In this document: piece by piece, positions 24,101 through 39,100 of the stretch
How positions within the stretch are numbered: the stretch's first letter is position 1
Layout: every line of letters starts with the position of its first letter
Origin: Xiphophorus maculatus
Taxonomy: Eukaryota; Chordata; Actinopteri; Cyprinodontiformes; Poeciliidae
NCBI RefSeq assembly: GCF_002775205.1
Contig: NC_036458.1
Span: forward strand, 2,944,560-3,008,559
DNA length: 64,000 nucleotides
Direction: 5' to 3'
Translations under genes and position numbers: made by a program
Notes under the pieces: model-generated
Databases searched by the model: none
What the model was told of the DNA's origin: nothing
Seen by the model: only the letters and a program-made list of their open reading frames with translations

Positions 24101-27100
24101 CCCCTGAAACAAACAAACACAAGAAAAAAAAATAAAGACCCAGATCCTTTAGGGTTCTCTCGAATCTCCTGTGGTTTTTCAAGGGGACTAGAAAAGTAGG
24201 CAACTAAATTCCAGTGCTGAAATGTCCAAGAAATGTTCTGTATGTGACTGATCAGACCAATACCCAATAAACTCAAGATTCATTTGGAAATCAACTTTTT
24301 AGTGAAAGATCTCTCTTTTGTAGTCAAACCAAACCCATTCCTTCTTTTATACTGGAAGATTCAGGGAGTTTTCAGCCCTGATACTTCGCTCTACTTGGTT
24401 CGATTGGGGATAAAAGTGGCAACATTTATAACATTTTCATCTGCTGCTGTTCACTTTCACATGGTGCCTGTTCCTATGGGAGCGCTGCACCAAAAACCAC
24501 TGAAGGAAACGACAAAAACCTCCTAAAAGACATGAGAGCAACTTCCTGTTTCACAAAATATGAACAAAAATGGAGTGGTGTCAGACTTAAGAAGTTGTAC
24601 GATTTCCCTTTTGTCTTTGGTAAAAAAAACAAAACCTTGAGCTATTTCTCCAGCTAGCGCTAAGCTGACATGTTTGTTTTGGTTGTATTTACCCACAATG
24701 CCCTGCGCTATATTCTGCTCCCTGCTTTTGGAGTGGTCTCCTGTCCTTTTGCTGTTTGAATCGCACCAGAATTCACTTCAACCTGACTGATATCTAGGAT
24801 TAGGGTTAGGTCACATGAAACAGATGTTCTAGGCAAATGGACAGGAGTTGGATAAATGCAGACTAAACAGGACTGGTGTGAATCCACTGTAAATCTTCAC
24901 CACAGGAAGTAAAAATCTCATCTTCATTGCCTTTTTTTGGACTCCAGAGTAAACAAGCGACGACGGGATGCTGACGTTGAGGACAGTGTTGTGAGCATCC
25001 TCTGCTAGTCGCTCTGGTGACGCCGTGTTGCTGACGTTGACCTCCAGAAGTAACCTCCTGATGCTGCTGTTGTAGTTCAGCAGTTGGTTGCCGTCTTGCC
25101 TGGAAACAAACGGATCAACAACAGAAGCTGATGTGGCTGGAGGAGTTTTTAGGTCCTGGTTGCAGGAGGGGCTCCAGCTGGTGGTTGCCATAACTTCTTC
25201 ATCTGAACCCCACCTGCATTTGTCTCAATGGTAACCGGTTCTAATCAGATCAATATTCTGACATGATCCAATCAGCTGTTTCACTCACATGGGGAAGGGT
25301 TTGTAGTCCTCATCTGTGAACCGGGCCACCATCTGAAGGTTACTTTGACAGACGTTGTCAGACCCGCAGGCCTTCTTGATGTGAATCTGAATGGTGAGAA
25401 AAACAAAAATCAAATAGTGTTACAAAAGATATTTCTCTTAAAGCAACTGGATCTGACCAGGGTTTTGATGAGTTGAGGTGTCGGGCTTAGGATGGGAAAA
25501 CGCCTCAGATCTTGAACAACATTGCTTCTGTTAGGAAGTTTCTCATTTAGAGAGACGTTCAGGGAGAACACCAGAGGTTCCACCACGTTTTGGATGGTAC
25601 TCTGCAGAACACAGATAAAGAGAACATTTTATTTAGTTTTCCAGAACATGGGTCATGTTTTCCAGCTGACAAAGAGAAAAACACAGCAGATGTGGAAGTA
25701 AAGTAGTCAGAAATCAACCTATACCTCCTGAAGGTCCAGCATCAACCAACCACTTCAAAAAATGGGATCCAAGTTTCTGACAGCTTTTTGTTTTTGTTTA
25801 AACTCTGAACAACAAGGAGGTGGACTCTGTCACCAGCAGACTGATTAACACGTCGCAGAGACGTTTGTCGCAATCTGTTGGACTTATCTCTACCAGCAGA
25901 ACTTCCTCTGACCCGATTGTAGTCAGAATTTTGCAGATATCAAACGCAAGTGCCAGAACTCCACACAGAATAGGACAGCAGTAACATTTCTGATAAAAGA
26001 AAAGCTCTGATTGATTGAAGAAGCAGCATTTAGCTACAACTAGGAACTTTAACATGTTAACTTTGATTAATTAATTACATAGATATTACGTTGTTACGTC
26101 CACAAACAACACCGATAGACGACAAAAGCCGCTTCTCTTGATTCACTATAGTTAATTTTTGCTTAAAGAAAAGATCTGGACAAGATTATTGTTGTGTGCA
26201 AATTGCGCTAAAAGCAGTTAGCATATCAGCGAAGCCTAAAATAGCATTGCAATGCTAACCATGTAGCAGCACAGACGTCCCCAACATCAGAAAATACATT
26301 TCTAAAGGATTTTTTTCAAATGGTCAACACTTAAAAGATGAATGGTATAAAAGCTCTTTGTATGAATCTGTTGGTTTCTATGACCTAAATAGAAACCAAC
26401 AAAATGTCTTTGTTGCTGAACTCATATGTTTATTTATTCATAATTTAGCAACAAAAAGGGTTTTTGAATTGAAAAAGTTGCTCATTTTGTTGATGCGTCA
26501 TTTATATATGAAAATGTGATTCATTGCGATTAACTGATTACAGACCCTTCAATTAGCTCAGTTAAAGATTAGAAAGTGTTGCCATGGTTCATATTGTCAT
26601 GTGCGATGAGCTCAGCTGCCTGCAGGTGGCGCTCTACCTATGTGTGCATATCTCACCAGCAGTCCGGCTTTCAGGGTTTTACACTTTCCACTTCCTACTG
26701 ACTGGATGCTGGAGTACACGCTCTGTCTGTTGTCATGGAAACGGAGGCGGGGCGAGAGACTGGTGACGTCTCCAGTCAGAGTTAAGTTGACAGCTGTGAG
26801 AAAAACCCCCCCAAAACAACTGAAAACTAAAGTTACAATTTAAAAACAAGAATTCAAGTTTGTGGACATTAGAAAAAATTGCCACATTCTGCAGTTTGTT
26901 TTATTTAACCACTTAAGCCTTTTTTTAAATACAATATCATAAATACATTAGAAGATGCAAATAAACAAGTAATTCAGTTTCTTTTTAAAAAACGTTTCAT
27001 TAAATAAAATGTAATGAAATAGCATTCCTTTTTATGTAGGCTTGATCATTTATAGTAAATAATGCATATGCAGCTAATAAATCCTTTAAACATCAACAGG

Positions 27101-30100
27101 TGAAACGCTCAGCCCTTTCAGCTCAACATTACCTCCATCCAGTGGTTTTCTGTTTTTTTTCTTTTTTCTTTTACAGAATTTGAACCCAAATTCAAATTCG
27201 TAAATTAGGCCAATTGAGTAGTTTTGGGTCGAACATATTTACACCCAAGGTTTTCTTTTTCTTACAGGTAGAACATATACAGTATATTGTTTGTACAGTT
27301 TTGGTTTCATTACTTCTGTGAGTATATTGTTCTTTCAGCTAGTGGTCTTTTTTGAGTTAGTTAAAGATTACTAAACTAGTTGATGATTATTTAAATAACC
27401 GATTAATCGCTTCTTAAACTTTCTCCAACATTTCAGGAACAGGTTTGTGATGATCTGCGGATTTTCCAGCATGACGGAGCGGCTAAAGCGATAGCAAAGC
27501 AGATGAAATCTCACTCAGAAGGACCAAACAGAAGCCAACATGCTGGGATCAAATCCTAAAAAAGAACAAGACTTGGTAACAAACTGAACCAACTGTCCCA
27601 GATGTTTGGTGTGTTTCTGCCTTGGCCTGAAGAAGTTTATGTGATTTATCAGGTCTAATACTATTGGGAATATTTAGAGGCTGTTTCTCACTGAGGCAGC
27701 CAGGGGAAGTTAAGTCCAGAACATTTTCCTGATCTTCATGTGACAAAGTGTCTAATAATCTAATTAGTCTGAGAATTACACCATTTATTACATCTAAATC
27801 AGATTAACTAACCCAAAATTCAGATTAAGAACTTCAGGAAATGCAGATGAAGCAAGAATATTAAAAATGATTAGACTTTAAACAAAATGTGCATGAGGTG
27901 ACAGTCTTACTCTCAGATGATGATCAGTCCACTTCATCTACCACCGTTTTATTCACCTTATGAAGGAGGTCACCTTGACTCTGATTGGTCGGATTAACGG
28001 CAGCGCGCACACACTCACACAGACCTCTGCGGAGGGAGTGAGTGTGTGTGTCAGACGGAATAATATCCGTTTGTTTAATGCGATTTATCATCCACAGAAA
28101 CACCGGGACACTCAAGGACACGCCATGATGTCATCTGCCGTGTGGGCGGTGCAGGTGTTGTCATAGCAACAGAGTGACCTTTCCTCAGATTGGACAAATT
28201 AGCACAATGAGGACATGCAGCTCATCAGATATGCTGATTAACAGCAGGGGTTGATTAGCAACACGCGCAGGAAGCAGCTGTCATTAAGCAGTGCAAGTGA
28301 GCTTGTTGCATCTCCAGCTGCAGGAGACGCTCCAGTCTGACTCCACCAACGTGGCGGTGAGGGTCAGTCGGACCTGCTGAGTTTGACCTTGAAGCCAGAA
28401 GCATCCAGGTGAAACAGCAGCAGGAGGACGACCGCTTCTGGAAAAGCACAGAGGAAGTCTCAGGAACCATGCAAACCAATGCATCTCAAAGTCTCATTCA
28501 CAACATTTACAGGAAATGGAGAAACTTTGGTATTGAGAATTATATAGCTGTCTACCACTTAAACTAACAATTATTTTAGTAATCGATTATTCTATTTATT
28601 ATTTGGATGATTACCTGAGTAAAATATTTACACATTCTGGTGAATTTTTGAGGTTTACCACTTAAGCCTCACAATGTTAGCTAATTCTACGCATGTTTAC
28701 ATGATTTTTCTCACTTTTTCACCATTTTAATTAGGGCTGAAATGATTAATTAGGTTAATCACGATTAATCAAGGATTGAAATAATCAACAACTAATTTAA
28801 AAATTGACTAATTGGAGTATTAAGACAAAAAATATCCATTTGCTGAAAGAACAACACTCTCAGAGCAGTAATTAAATGAAATCTCAAATAATCAATGGAT
28901 AATTCTGACGATTAACCAGTTAATCACAGAAAAATTTACACATTCTGCAGATTTTTTAATTTAACCACATAAGACTTATTGTGCAAAATTAGAAATAAAT
29001 TAAAAGATGCAAATAAACAAACAATGCAATTAATTTTCTAAATTATAAAATAAACATTTTGGTGAGTAAAACATATTTACAGACAAGTTTTTTTAATCTT
29101 AAATGCTAAATGTATATATGTTTCGTACAGTTTTGATTTAAATAATTTTCTGAGTATGCTGTTCTTTTAGCAAATTGTCTTTTTGTTAACTTTAACTAAA
29201 TTAGTCAATTATTATTTGAACAATCAATAAATCACACATTATTGTTTCAACATATGGTTCTACTTTTTCACAACCTTCATATTGCTCATCACGAATAAAC
29301 TGCAGACTCACAGATGCTGCTGAGGTTTTCTCCAGCGTTGAACTTGAAGGAGAAGCACATCTTCACCTTGATACTGAGAGACAGATCTTGTTAATGATAA
29401 TTACCACAATAATAACGATGAAGGCAAACTTGAACAGTTTCCTCTGATTCTCACTCGGTCTCATTTCGGGCGACCACACCTGGAGAAACTCTTAACGTGG
29501 TGTTCAGCTGGATGACAGGGCGAGATCTGAGGAACCAGCAGAAAATAAAGACCTTCAGCTCAAGCAGGTAAAGCTCTGTGTTAGAGAAGCTCTCCTACAG
29601 TACCTAAGGAGGGCGACGGTATCATCCAGAGAGCCGACCAGCAGGTCTGGGTAGTGGTTTCCATCTACATCCACACCTGCAGCCAGGGAGTACCCGAAAG
29701 TCTTGAACCCAGGAGATACAGAACGTCCTTCGATCATCTGAGGGGGACAGGTGAAGGGTAACATAACCCATAGGGGAAGGGTTTCAGTATCCATAAAATG
29801 CTGGGGTCTGAGTTGCTTTCTTTCATATACCCATATGCCTGAGATCATAATCTGGTTTAGGGGATAAAGGAAGTCACCTGACTCGTTTGGGATTGAGGTA
29901 GAACCCCCATACTCAGCTCAAGCTCCTCTTATCTCCTCTAGATGGAATAAATCATCTCTTATTCTGGAGTTGGCGTTGCCCATGGAGAGCAGGAACACTC
30001 GCAAGCTCCTTGGTGTTGGAGGTTTCTTTGGACAGACACTGTGAACCAAAGGACGAGGACCGAGGGCAAACCGGGTAGGTCTGGCAGAGGATCCCAGTAG

Positions 30101-33100
30101 AAACGTCTTCAACTCACATGACTGGGGTAGTTTCTCTCATGTTCTTGTGTTATTTGGGGACACAGAAGCTAAATGGGCTATTGTTCATTACCTCAAAGTC
30201 TATTGGTGTATGTCATAGCAGAAACTACGAAGTGGCAGACACCATTGGTGATGGAAGTCATTACGCTCAAGATGAAGGCCTTGGTTGTCTCTATCATCTT
30301 CTAAAGCAGCAGAAAGGTATTGTGGCCAGAACAGCTGCCTCTACATAATCGAATGTAGAACTAACGGTGGACTCAAAGTGGATGTCCACTGGACACGTCA
30401 GTTCAAAGGTCAATTTTTATGACTGCATGGTTCACATCAGACTATGTGACATCAGGCTGATGAGGTTGAGAGTTAGTGCAACCAACTGCCAGACTGCCTC
30501 TTTGGGCCACACTGATGACAGGTGTGCAGTGTCTGCCCTGGTGGAGAAGAAACAGGCCTAGGTGCCCAATGAGCTCATCAAACATGATAGTATCCATTTG
30601 GATTGTGGGAAATGAAAGAATTTGTCACAATAAATGTATGCACTATGGAATCTCAACCATCAGCGGACAGTCTACATGGCTCACTAAGTATGCCCAAGTA
30701 TGTGGGAGCCTTTAGAGGCCATTAATTATTGAGATGCATATCAATAACTTTCAATCAACCAGTCTATCTACATCCTGACCTTCAGCTCAAGCAGGTCTCT
30801 TTGACCAGGAGAGAAGGATCATGATCATGAACAAGCAACAAACATCCTGGAGACAAGCAGCTGAAATGAACTTCCTCTGTTGGTGTCAGCCTTAGAGGTA
30901 GTGAGAGAAGCTCCATCATCCATGAAGGATAGAGGTGGTGCTCCACCAAAGGAAAGAGACACAGAGGTAGACTTAGAACTTCCCTGAGGAATGTTGTACC
31001 TCTTATAGCCTGGGAATGCCTTGGATCTTCAAGAAAAAGTTCATTACAGGGTACATTTATGTCTGGGGTACCCTCTTGGACCTGTGGATTAATGGATGGA
31101 CCCATAGGAAGATCATGTTGGAGGAATGATGTTTCTCAGTTAGCAAGGGAATGCCTTTGAATTCCCCTGGGAGAGCTGGCCCAAATGGCTGGAGAGAAGG
31201 AAGACTTTGCGTTCTGTTTATTCTGCTACCTAAATAAAATACTGGAGGGGTAGATGGACACACAGATTGATGGATGGATCGACTGGCCTGTGGGAACACT
31301 TCTGCAAAGATTTGACAATTTCTGTATCATATCCCACAAGTTCCTGAACCAGGACAGCACCAGGTTTTGTTTGATACCTGGCTCGGTTCTGCAGAGATTC
31401 CCTCTTTGCCCCCAGTCCAGATCATCACACATCCGGTATCGTGAAAAGGAGCTCCCACTGCAAAGTCTGAAACACAACATCACATCACCACATCACATCA
31501 CCCCAACTGATTACTGATTATTAGACGTCAGCATTGTGCTGCTGCCTCACCCTGATAGCCATCCTGGTTGAGGTCCCCTGCTGCAGCAATAGCCATTCCA
31601 AAAGCAGATCCAACTGAACCCATCAGAACCACTGTGGGTTCAGAGTGGAACCAACCTCCTGCGTTCATGTAAACATAAACTGCCCCGCCCACCTCCTGCT
31701 GGCGGTTGAAGTAAAAAGGAGCGCCCACCAGCAGGTCATTCCACCTGCAGGCCAAAAAAAACAAACAGGAAGTGAAGCAGTTTTCATCAACTGCATCAGA
31801 ATGCGAGTTCTGCGTCTGTTAGTGCTGTATCAAGATGATTTCTCACCCATCCCTGTTGAGGTCTATGGCTACCACGACGTTACCAAAGTATGAGCCAACC
31901 TGTTGACCTCGTAGAGTCTGCTGAATCACCAGATCATTGAATCGCTTGACCGCCAGCATCACAGAACCACGGGCGTCCATTTTATTGTCTCTGGGAGCTC
32001 CTGTTCACAAACACATCAACACATTGGTGAGAACATCAACAGACCCCAGGAGCTGATGAGGAATGAAGGTTGGCATCACCTGCTACGATGGTTTGACTCT
32101 CTTCAGAGAGAAGGTGAAGAGCCTGAGTGACCGAGTATCCTGCAGGAACACACAGTTTAGTTTTTAAGATGCTACCTTAATTTCAAAATGAGAGCAGCTG
32201 CGGTTTGATGTGTTTGACTGACTATCATTAGTGTAAACATCACAGATCACTGATTCACCATAAAGACCTAAAACATCAAGGTTCTCAGGCCCCTTCTGAG
32301 GTTCCCTGATGCTCATCAGAGAAGATGAGATCTTGAGAAGGAAGGAAGCTCAGATCAGATTCTCAGGAGAAGAGTCATTAACAGGGATAACTCACCTAAA
32401 TAAATATTCCTATAACTTAAGCTCTTGTAGTCAAAGGAGTTCTTTGTTGAAATAAGGTCATTGTTCGGATCCATCCAGAAGGCATAAACATTTCCTGGAA
32501 CACACACATTAAAAAGTAAATAACACTGGAGAAAAGAAATGCATGAAACATCATTTGAAAAATTGCTTCAAAGTTCTGCGGAGACCAGAACACATCTTTT
32601 CTATCTGTACATGCCTCTGATTTAAACTTCAATGTATCTGAGTTTGGACCACATTAAGACAAACCAATTTAGTTCCTATAATACTTAAACTCTTCCACTT
32701 TTGGCAGGACCTTGCCCCCAACCCAGAGAGGGCACTCCACTCTCTCCAGCTCAAGATCGTTATCTCTGACTTGGAGGTGCTGATTCTTATCCCAGCTGCT
32801 TCGCACTCAACTGGGAAATGGTCCAGTGAAAGCTGCAGATCACAGTCGGATGAAACCAACAGAACCACATCATCTGCAAAACGCAAAGACCCAAAAGGCC
32901 ACCAAAACAGTTACCCTCAACACCTTGGCTGTGTTCATGAACCAAATCAGTGACAAAGGGCAACCTTGACTGAGTCCAACTCTTGTTTTGTGGACATGAC
33001 TCAGTGCATAATAATGGCGCCTGCAGGTGCACGTCACTTGATCTAGCGGCTAATAGGCGACATCCTATACAGGAGTATATATCAATGGGACTGAATGCTT

Positions 33101-36100
33101 GTATGGTTGTGGATGTGGAAACCTGGAGGTGAGGAAGTAACCAGACATGTGATGGTGACATCACACAGGGGCGGGACTAAACAGAACAGGTACCCCGCCA
33201 ACTGTAGCTTCCAGGTGAGCCAAAGATGGCGTCGGTGTGCGTGATGAAGGCGGAGATTCCATAAGTACACATGCCCTCACCGCTGTGATCCCACCTGTAA
33301 CTAAACACACACACACAGGTAAAACAGCAAGTATAGCCTCTCCCACATACTAAACATGGAGTCATGTGACCTACTCGCATTGCTGCTGTATTTGCTCCCA
33401 GTTTAGAGGCTCTTCATCATGAGGTGGGCCGTTTCTATGGAGATAGCACCGGCCAATTATCCTTCTATCTCCTTGGTACACCTTAACGAACCGGTGCCCA
33501 CATGCCTGCCAAGACACATGGTACACGTTAAATTATTACAGTTGGTGGTTAACGAACATTTTAATTACAGCAGAAAGTTTGGTTGAACTAATCAGCCAAT
33601 GAGAGCAGAACCTCACCAGGATCCTCCCTCCAGGTCGGCCCTGACTGGCTACTGTGACGCCCAACCACATGTCCTCCAGCAGGTCCTCAGTGGGGTGCAG
33701 GTCTGCAACAGCACAAAGACAGAAAACTGGTAAGTACTACAATGAGTACTTACCAGTACTAGTGGAACGCTTTTTGTCTAACTAGACAAAAACTTTCAAA
33801 TTGAGGTCTGGAATTTGACTAGGCCATTGCAACCCATTTGATTCTTTCATTTATCAGCCTTCTGTTGGAGATTTGAGTTTGTGTTGATGACCATGGTTGG
33901 ACCAACCTCCAGCTGTTGGACATTTGATTCTAGAATATTTAGGCATAAAGAGGACTTTATGGTTCAATCAGGTTTTTACTTAGAACAAGACAATTTTCCC
34001 ATGTTATAAGTGACATAATCTGCTCATGAACAATGTGCATTTTCATCAATATTATTAATTATTAACTCAAAAAAACGCTCCTATATCTTGCTAACAGGTT
34101 AGTTGTAAGTTAGTTCTGTCTTATTTCAAACGGAAAAAGATGTTTGCACTAGAAACTATACTACCATAGTTTTTAAGAGTTTATGTTTTGCCGTTTATTC
34201 CTATTCCCTGTGGCGTACTATCTACATTATCAGTCATCCTGCACCAGCTGTCATGCTTTAGTCTATTTGTTTTTATTTTGGTGTGTTAAATTTTACCTCT
34301 GGGTTATTTTTACAGTGAGTCCTGAATATGCCCCACTCAGGATCTTAATAATGGGAGTGTGATTGTGTTGTTCTGAAACAGATAGCAGCTGTCACAGCTC
34401 AATGACTGATGGACTACCCATAATGCACCGAGATGGCGATAAGATCACAGGCGGCAACGAATCAGTCAGCTAATCAACTGAAAGTCCAGAGACAAGCAGC
34501 TCAAATGGGTTGTTTTCTTCCTGAGTCATGGCTGTCAGGCTGATGGGATGATTCACCTATTATGGAGGAGCTGCCATTAATCAGCTGTTTTAACTCTCTT
34601 GTTACTTTCTTAAGATGATATTAAAACTACAGTTAATAACTGGGCTGATGTCATTTCAGTCCAATGTTCTGCCAGGACGTCTAGGATCAAGTCATCCATG
34701 TGGGCTCTACCACCTACACTGCAAAACCATAAAATCTTTAGTACTTTTGGTTAAGTTTCTTGTGTTTATATCGTTGTACACTAGAAATGAGACAAAAATA
34801 ACTTAAAAGTAACGTTTTCAGCAACCCAAATAAGCTTGTGTTAAGTCAGAAGTTCTTGACTATAGATAAAAAAAAGTGCTGGTTCCACTGGCAGATTTTT
34901 TTTCCACTTAAAACAGGAAAAATGTTTTTTTTTAGAAATAAAAAAAAATCCCAACTAATACAATGAAACTAATACATTGTGATCTATATTCAAGAATTAA
35001 ACAAACATATACAGTATATCTTGCTGAAAAGTTATTTTTGTTGTATTTCATGTGTCCTAAATTAGGATTGTGTGTTGGTTTGATTTTATTTAATGTAGCG
35101 TACTTTTGCAGTGTACCCTAGCATTGTTTTGCAGATAGAAGTATTTAAATGTAAAGCCTCTGCAGAGGGAGCTGTGTGTCAAACCTAAGTTCCCTTCAGG
35201 CTAAACTCCAAAATCCAGAAGCTCCTCTGAGAATAACCAGGATGTTCAGGTCCAAGGCTCTGCCCCTGAGTCAAAGCGGTTATTCTGGATTTGTTGCTAT
35301 AAAACTGAAAGACTTGGAGATCCTGAAGGATCTTGTCTCTGTATCACGTGGCCTTAAGCTTAATTTGCTCCTTTAGTTTAACTGTTGTTTTTCTGAGAAA
35401 AGCCAGTAAGTATCAAACTTTCACCTTATTCCCAAAGATCTGTTCTCCACTCTATTGGGAATTTGGGAACCAGTCTCCATAAACAAACTGTTGGCCAACA
35501 AACAATGAGGCTTCAGAGTCTCAGGAAAACATCCACGGCGCCTCAGTGTGAAACAGGAAGTAGAATGACATGTTAAGAGGGGAACTTACTTTGATCTATG
35601 AATTTTATCCTACTGCACTCTGACGGGTTAGTCGTGACCGGGCAGCTGTACACGCCTCCTGTTCGATTGGCTGGAATGTGAGGCTCCGCCTTCTCCCTGG
35701 GAGCGCCGACCAATAGCCTGTCAGGAACAGAGGTAGGCAGTGTTACCTGCTGTCTGATTGTATCTTATTTTTCACATGTTGATGTTAGAAATTTGTTTTG
35801 TTTTTTGCTGCAGATGCATCTTTTACTACAAACAGTCAAGCACTAACTAAATAAATATTCTATTTTATTTTATTTATTTATTTCGAGCAAACAAAAAGTA
35901 AAAACAATTTTCAGACAAATAATATAGTTTAATATATTTTCTTATTTAAAAAAGGAATTGAATTGTGTATTTGAATCTAAAAGAACGGTAGTTGTAGCAT
36001 TTTAAGCTAGAACATGTTAATTTTCTTGTTTAAAAAGTTATTTATTTATTTGTTTAGTTGCATCTTTTATATTAATGTTGCATACAAAGGATTAAGTGGT

Positions 36101-39100
36101 TAAATTTCAAATCTGCAGAATATGGCAGTTATTAACATCTGATTAATCACAAGGATAATACTGACGATTAATCGGTTAATCATCAGTTCAATTAATCAAT
36201 TTCTGCATTAATAGTCAGATGACTAATTAATTAATTGATTACTGAAATAATCTTGCAGCCCTGGTGTTAGATGTTTGGTGTTAAAGGAACAGTGTTTTCA
36301 ACCCTAAATGTTTTCCTGAGCTGGATTGATGGCAGTAACCCGTCATGGTTCTCTGGGTTTCCAGGAATCACAACCTGAGCTTCCCAGTGGAGGTCACTGA
36401 TGCCTTAAACTGATTGTTTTTATATTTGAGTCACATTTCTTTTGATTCTCAGGATAAATGGAGTCTGAAGGACAGACGGGGCACCCAATAACACAATGAC
36501 AGACTGAGGACAAGTGTCTCCCTCTGATTAGCTGAAGTCATGTGACATAAATCAGCTGGAGGACAACAAACTGTTTGGAGGTCAGTGTGAGCCAAGCGTG
36601 ACCGGATAGGACCCATCCTGACTGGAGTGGACTGGAAACACTGGAACAATGAGTCCAACCAGCTGGGAATTCATTTAAAGGTGACCTGTTATGCTTCCTT
36701 GAACAGGTTAGGACAGGTTTAAGATGTAAACAAAACATGTTTACTACATCTTTTGCATAAAATCATTCTTCAAAAATGAGATGTTAGTGTGATCGGTTCA
36801 GAATGAGTTGATTTAGGCCGTCTTGTCACTTTAAATGCAAATAGGCTGCTGCTGGCCACGCCCCCTTACTCAACGGTTACACTTGCACATGGAAATGGCT
36901 TCAAATAGATGAGTATTTATACACCTGTACATTTCTGAAAAGTAGAAGTGAAGCCTCCTGCGTAACCAACAAGAATGCAGCAAATACTGTAGTTTCTGAA
37001 ACTAAAACACGTGTCTTTTCCAGCAGCCTTTGCACAGCTCAGACAGGGGTAAAACCAGCTGAACAAATGTGCTGGAGCTCCGCCTGGGTTGCTAGGTAAC
37101 CGGCAGAATTCAACTGAGGTTGCTAGGTAACGGCGCAGTGCCTGCTTATTTGTCTCATTACATTCTGGAGGTTTTTGAAACGGCTCATTTTTGGAAACAC
37201 CAAAAAACTAACAAACAAAAAATAGAAGCTTGAACTGTTTTTAGAAGCACTTGCCTGTACAAAAGAAAGTACAAAAAGGTACATAATGTGAATTTTGCAC
37301 AATACGTCCCGTCATAGTGAGGACTGGAGGTCACCATGGAGACAAAACGACGCAGTATTCACATCTTTAAATGTCAGACAGATGGGTGGCGCCTCTGACT
37401 GACAGGAAGTCTGTGGGTGTGATCACTTCCTGTGTTCACTCAGATACTATTACTCTCTGTGACCTCTGACCTGTTCTCTGCTCAGGTAGGTTGCCAAGGT
37501 GATGGAGTCATAGCAGTCTCCGAGAAGAGCAAAAGCCTCTATAGGAGATAAGTTATTGATTCCAGGATTGTCCTCCAGGTCTCCTGGGAGAACTAATCCA
37601 GAATCCAGAAACTAATTTCAACGACTTCCAACATTCCTCAGTCCAAACGGGACTCCAGACGTCTCCTGGCAGCACTCAGAGTCCATATTCTGCCTTCAAG
37701 AACCAATAAAACCCCATCGACCCGCCGGATAGCCAATCACGGCGCGCCGGGAGTCTGATCAGAGGAAACTCCAACCTGCAGCACCTGAACCTCCAGAGGA
37801 ACATCACTCTGTGCATGAGCTACACCCACAGCCAATCCAATTAGCGGACATAAAGAGACGGTCGCCATGGTGACCGTGGAGACAGACAGTTGGGTGACCT
37901 CCAGTTGAGCCTCGCGAGGATCTCCTTCAGGAAGCGGCAGCTCAGGAGGGGAGGAGACACGTATGTTCAGAGTCGGAGCAACATGGAACAATCTGCTGCT
38001 CAAAGGGAGGTGTGTGTGTGTGTGTGTGTGCGTGTGTGTGTGTGTGTGTATGCGGGCGTGTGCGTGTAGGGGTGTGTGTACAGGGGAGAGGGAGCATACC
38101 ATGTGACCTGTCAGCATCTGCAACTGCTTAAACTCACAGTGAGGCTGTATGTGATAAACTGTCCTCCAGAACCAGTTCAGGCCCCCAAAATAAAGTTTGT
38201 CCACTTCCTAAAGTTCCTTCTTATTAAAGTTTACTCTGCAAAAACACAAAGTCAAAAAACTAAATCTCAGCAAGTACTTTTGGTCTGGTTTCTAGGACTT
38301 GGTTGAAATAAGACCAAACTTACTTACAGGTAGTTTTTCATCAAGCTATAACAGATTGTTTTCAGTCATAAATTTCTTAATATTGCTAAAAAAAATATGC
38401 AAGTTCTTATGGCAGATTATTTCACTTATAACATGATGTTTTTCCAATGTTATAAGTGAAATAATCTTCATTTTTTTATTGATTTATAACAGGCAAAGTT
38501 ATTATTTATGTACATTAATATATACACTACAAAAACACAAAGTCTTACTAAATAATTTAGGTTTAGTTTCCCGTACAAATATCTTAAATTTGTCTTGTTT
38601 CAAGTTCACTAAATCCCGAGTAACTCTTCAGCAGGAAGTATAAGCTTGTTTAAGTGAACAATTCCTTCATATTGATGAAAAAGAACTAGTTCACTTGGGA
38701 GATTATTTAACTTGTAACAAGAAATTTTTCCAGTGTTAAATAATCTGCCAGTGGAACGAGAACTTTTTCATCAATAGCAAGGAATTACTGATTTAAAACA
38801 AACTTATATATCATGCTATAAAACTACTTATTAGTTAGTTTAGTCTTACTAAGAAATTTGCATTAAACATACATTGTAAGATTTTGCGCTTTTGTTGTCC
38901 AGCTAACCTCCAAATCAACCTTTTTGCAGATAAACTGTCTAAATGGGTTATTTATTTCTGGCTCTATTTTTATGTTTCTGTGATATATTTGTAACATTTT
39001 TGTGTAAATTTGTTTTGTTCTGCATTATTTGACCTAAAACCGTCTCACTGCTGGCCTCCTTCTGTCCAGTGGTTCCTAAGCAGGTGAATTTTCCTGTTGT

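Noticed and set aside
37737..38204. 155-codon minus-strand ORF in ITGA3 intron 1
   Set aside because: Half is encoded by a GT microsatellite (HTHTHT). The rest has no splice sites in phase with exons 1 and 2, which join perfectly without it.
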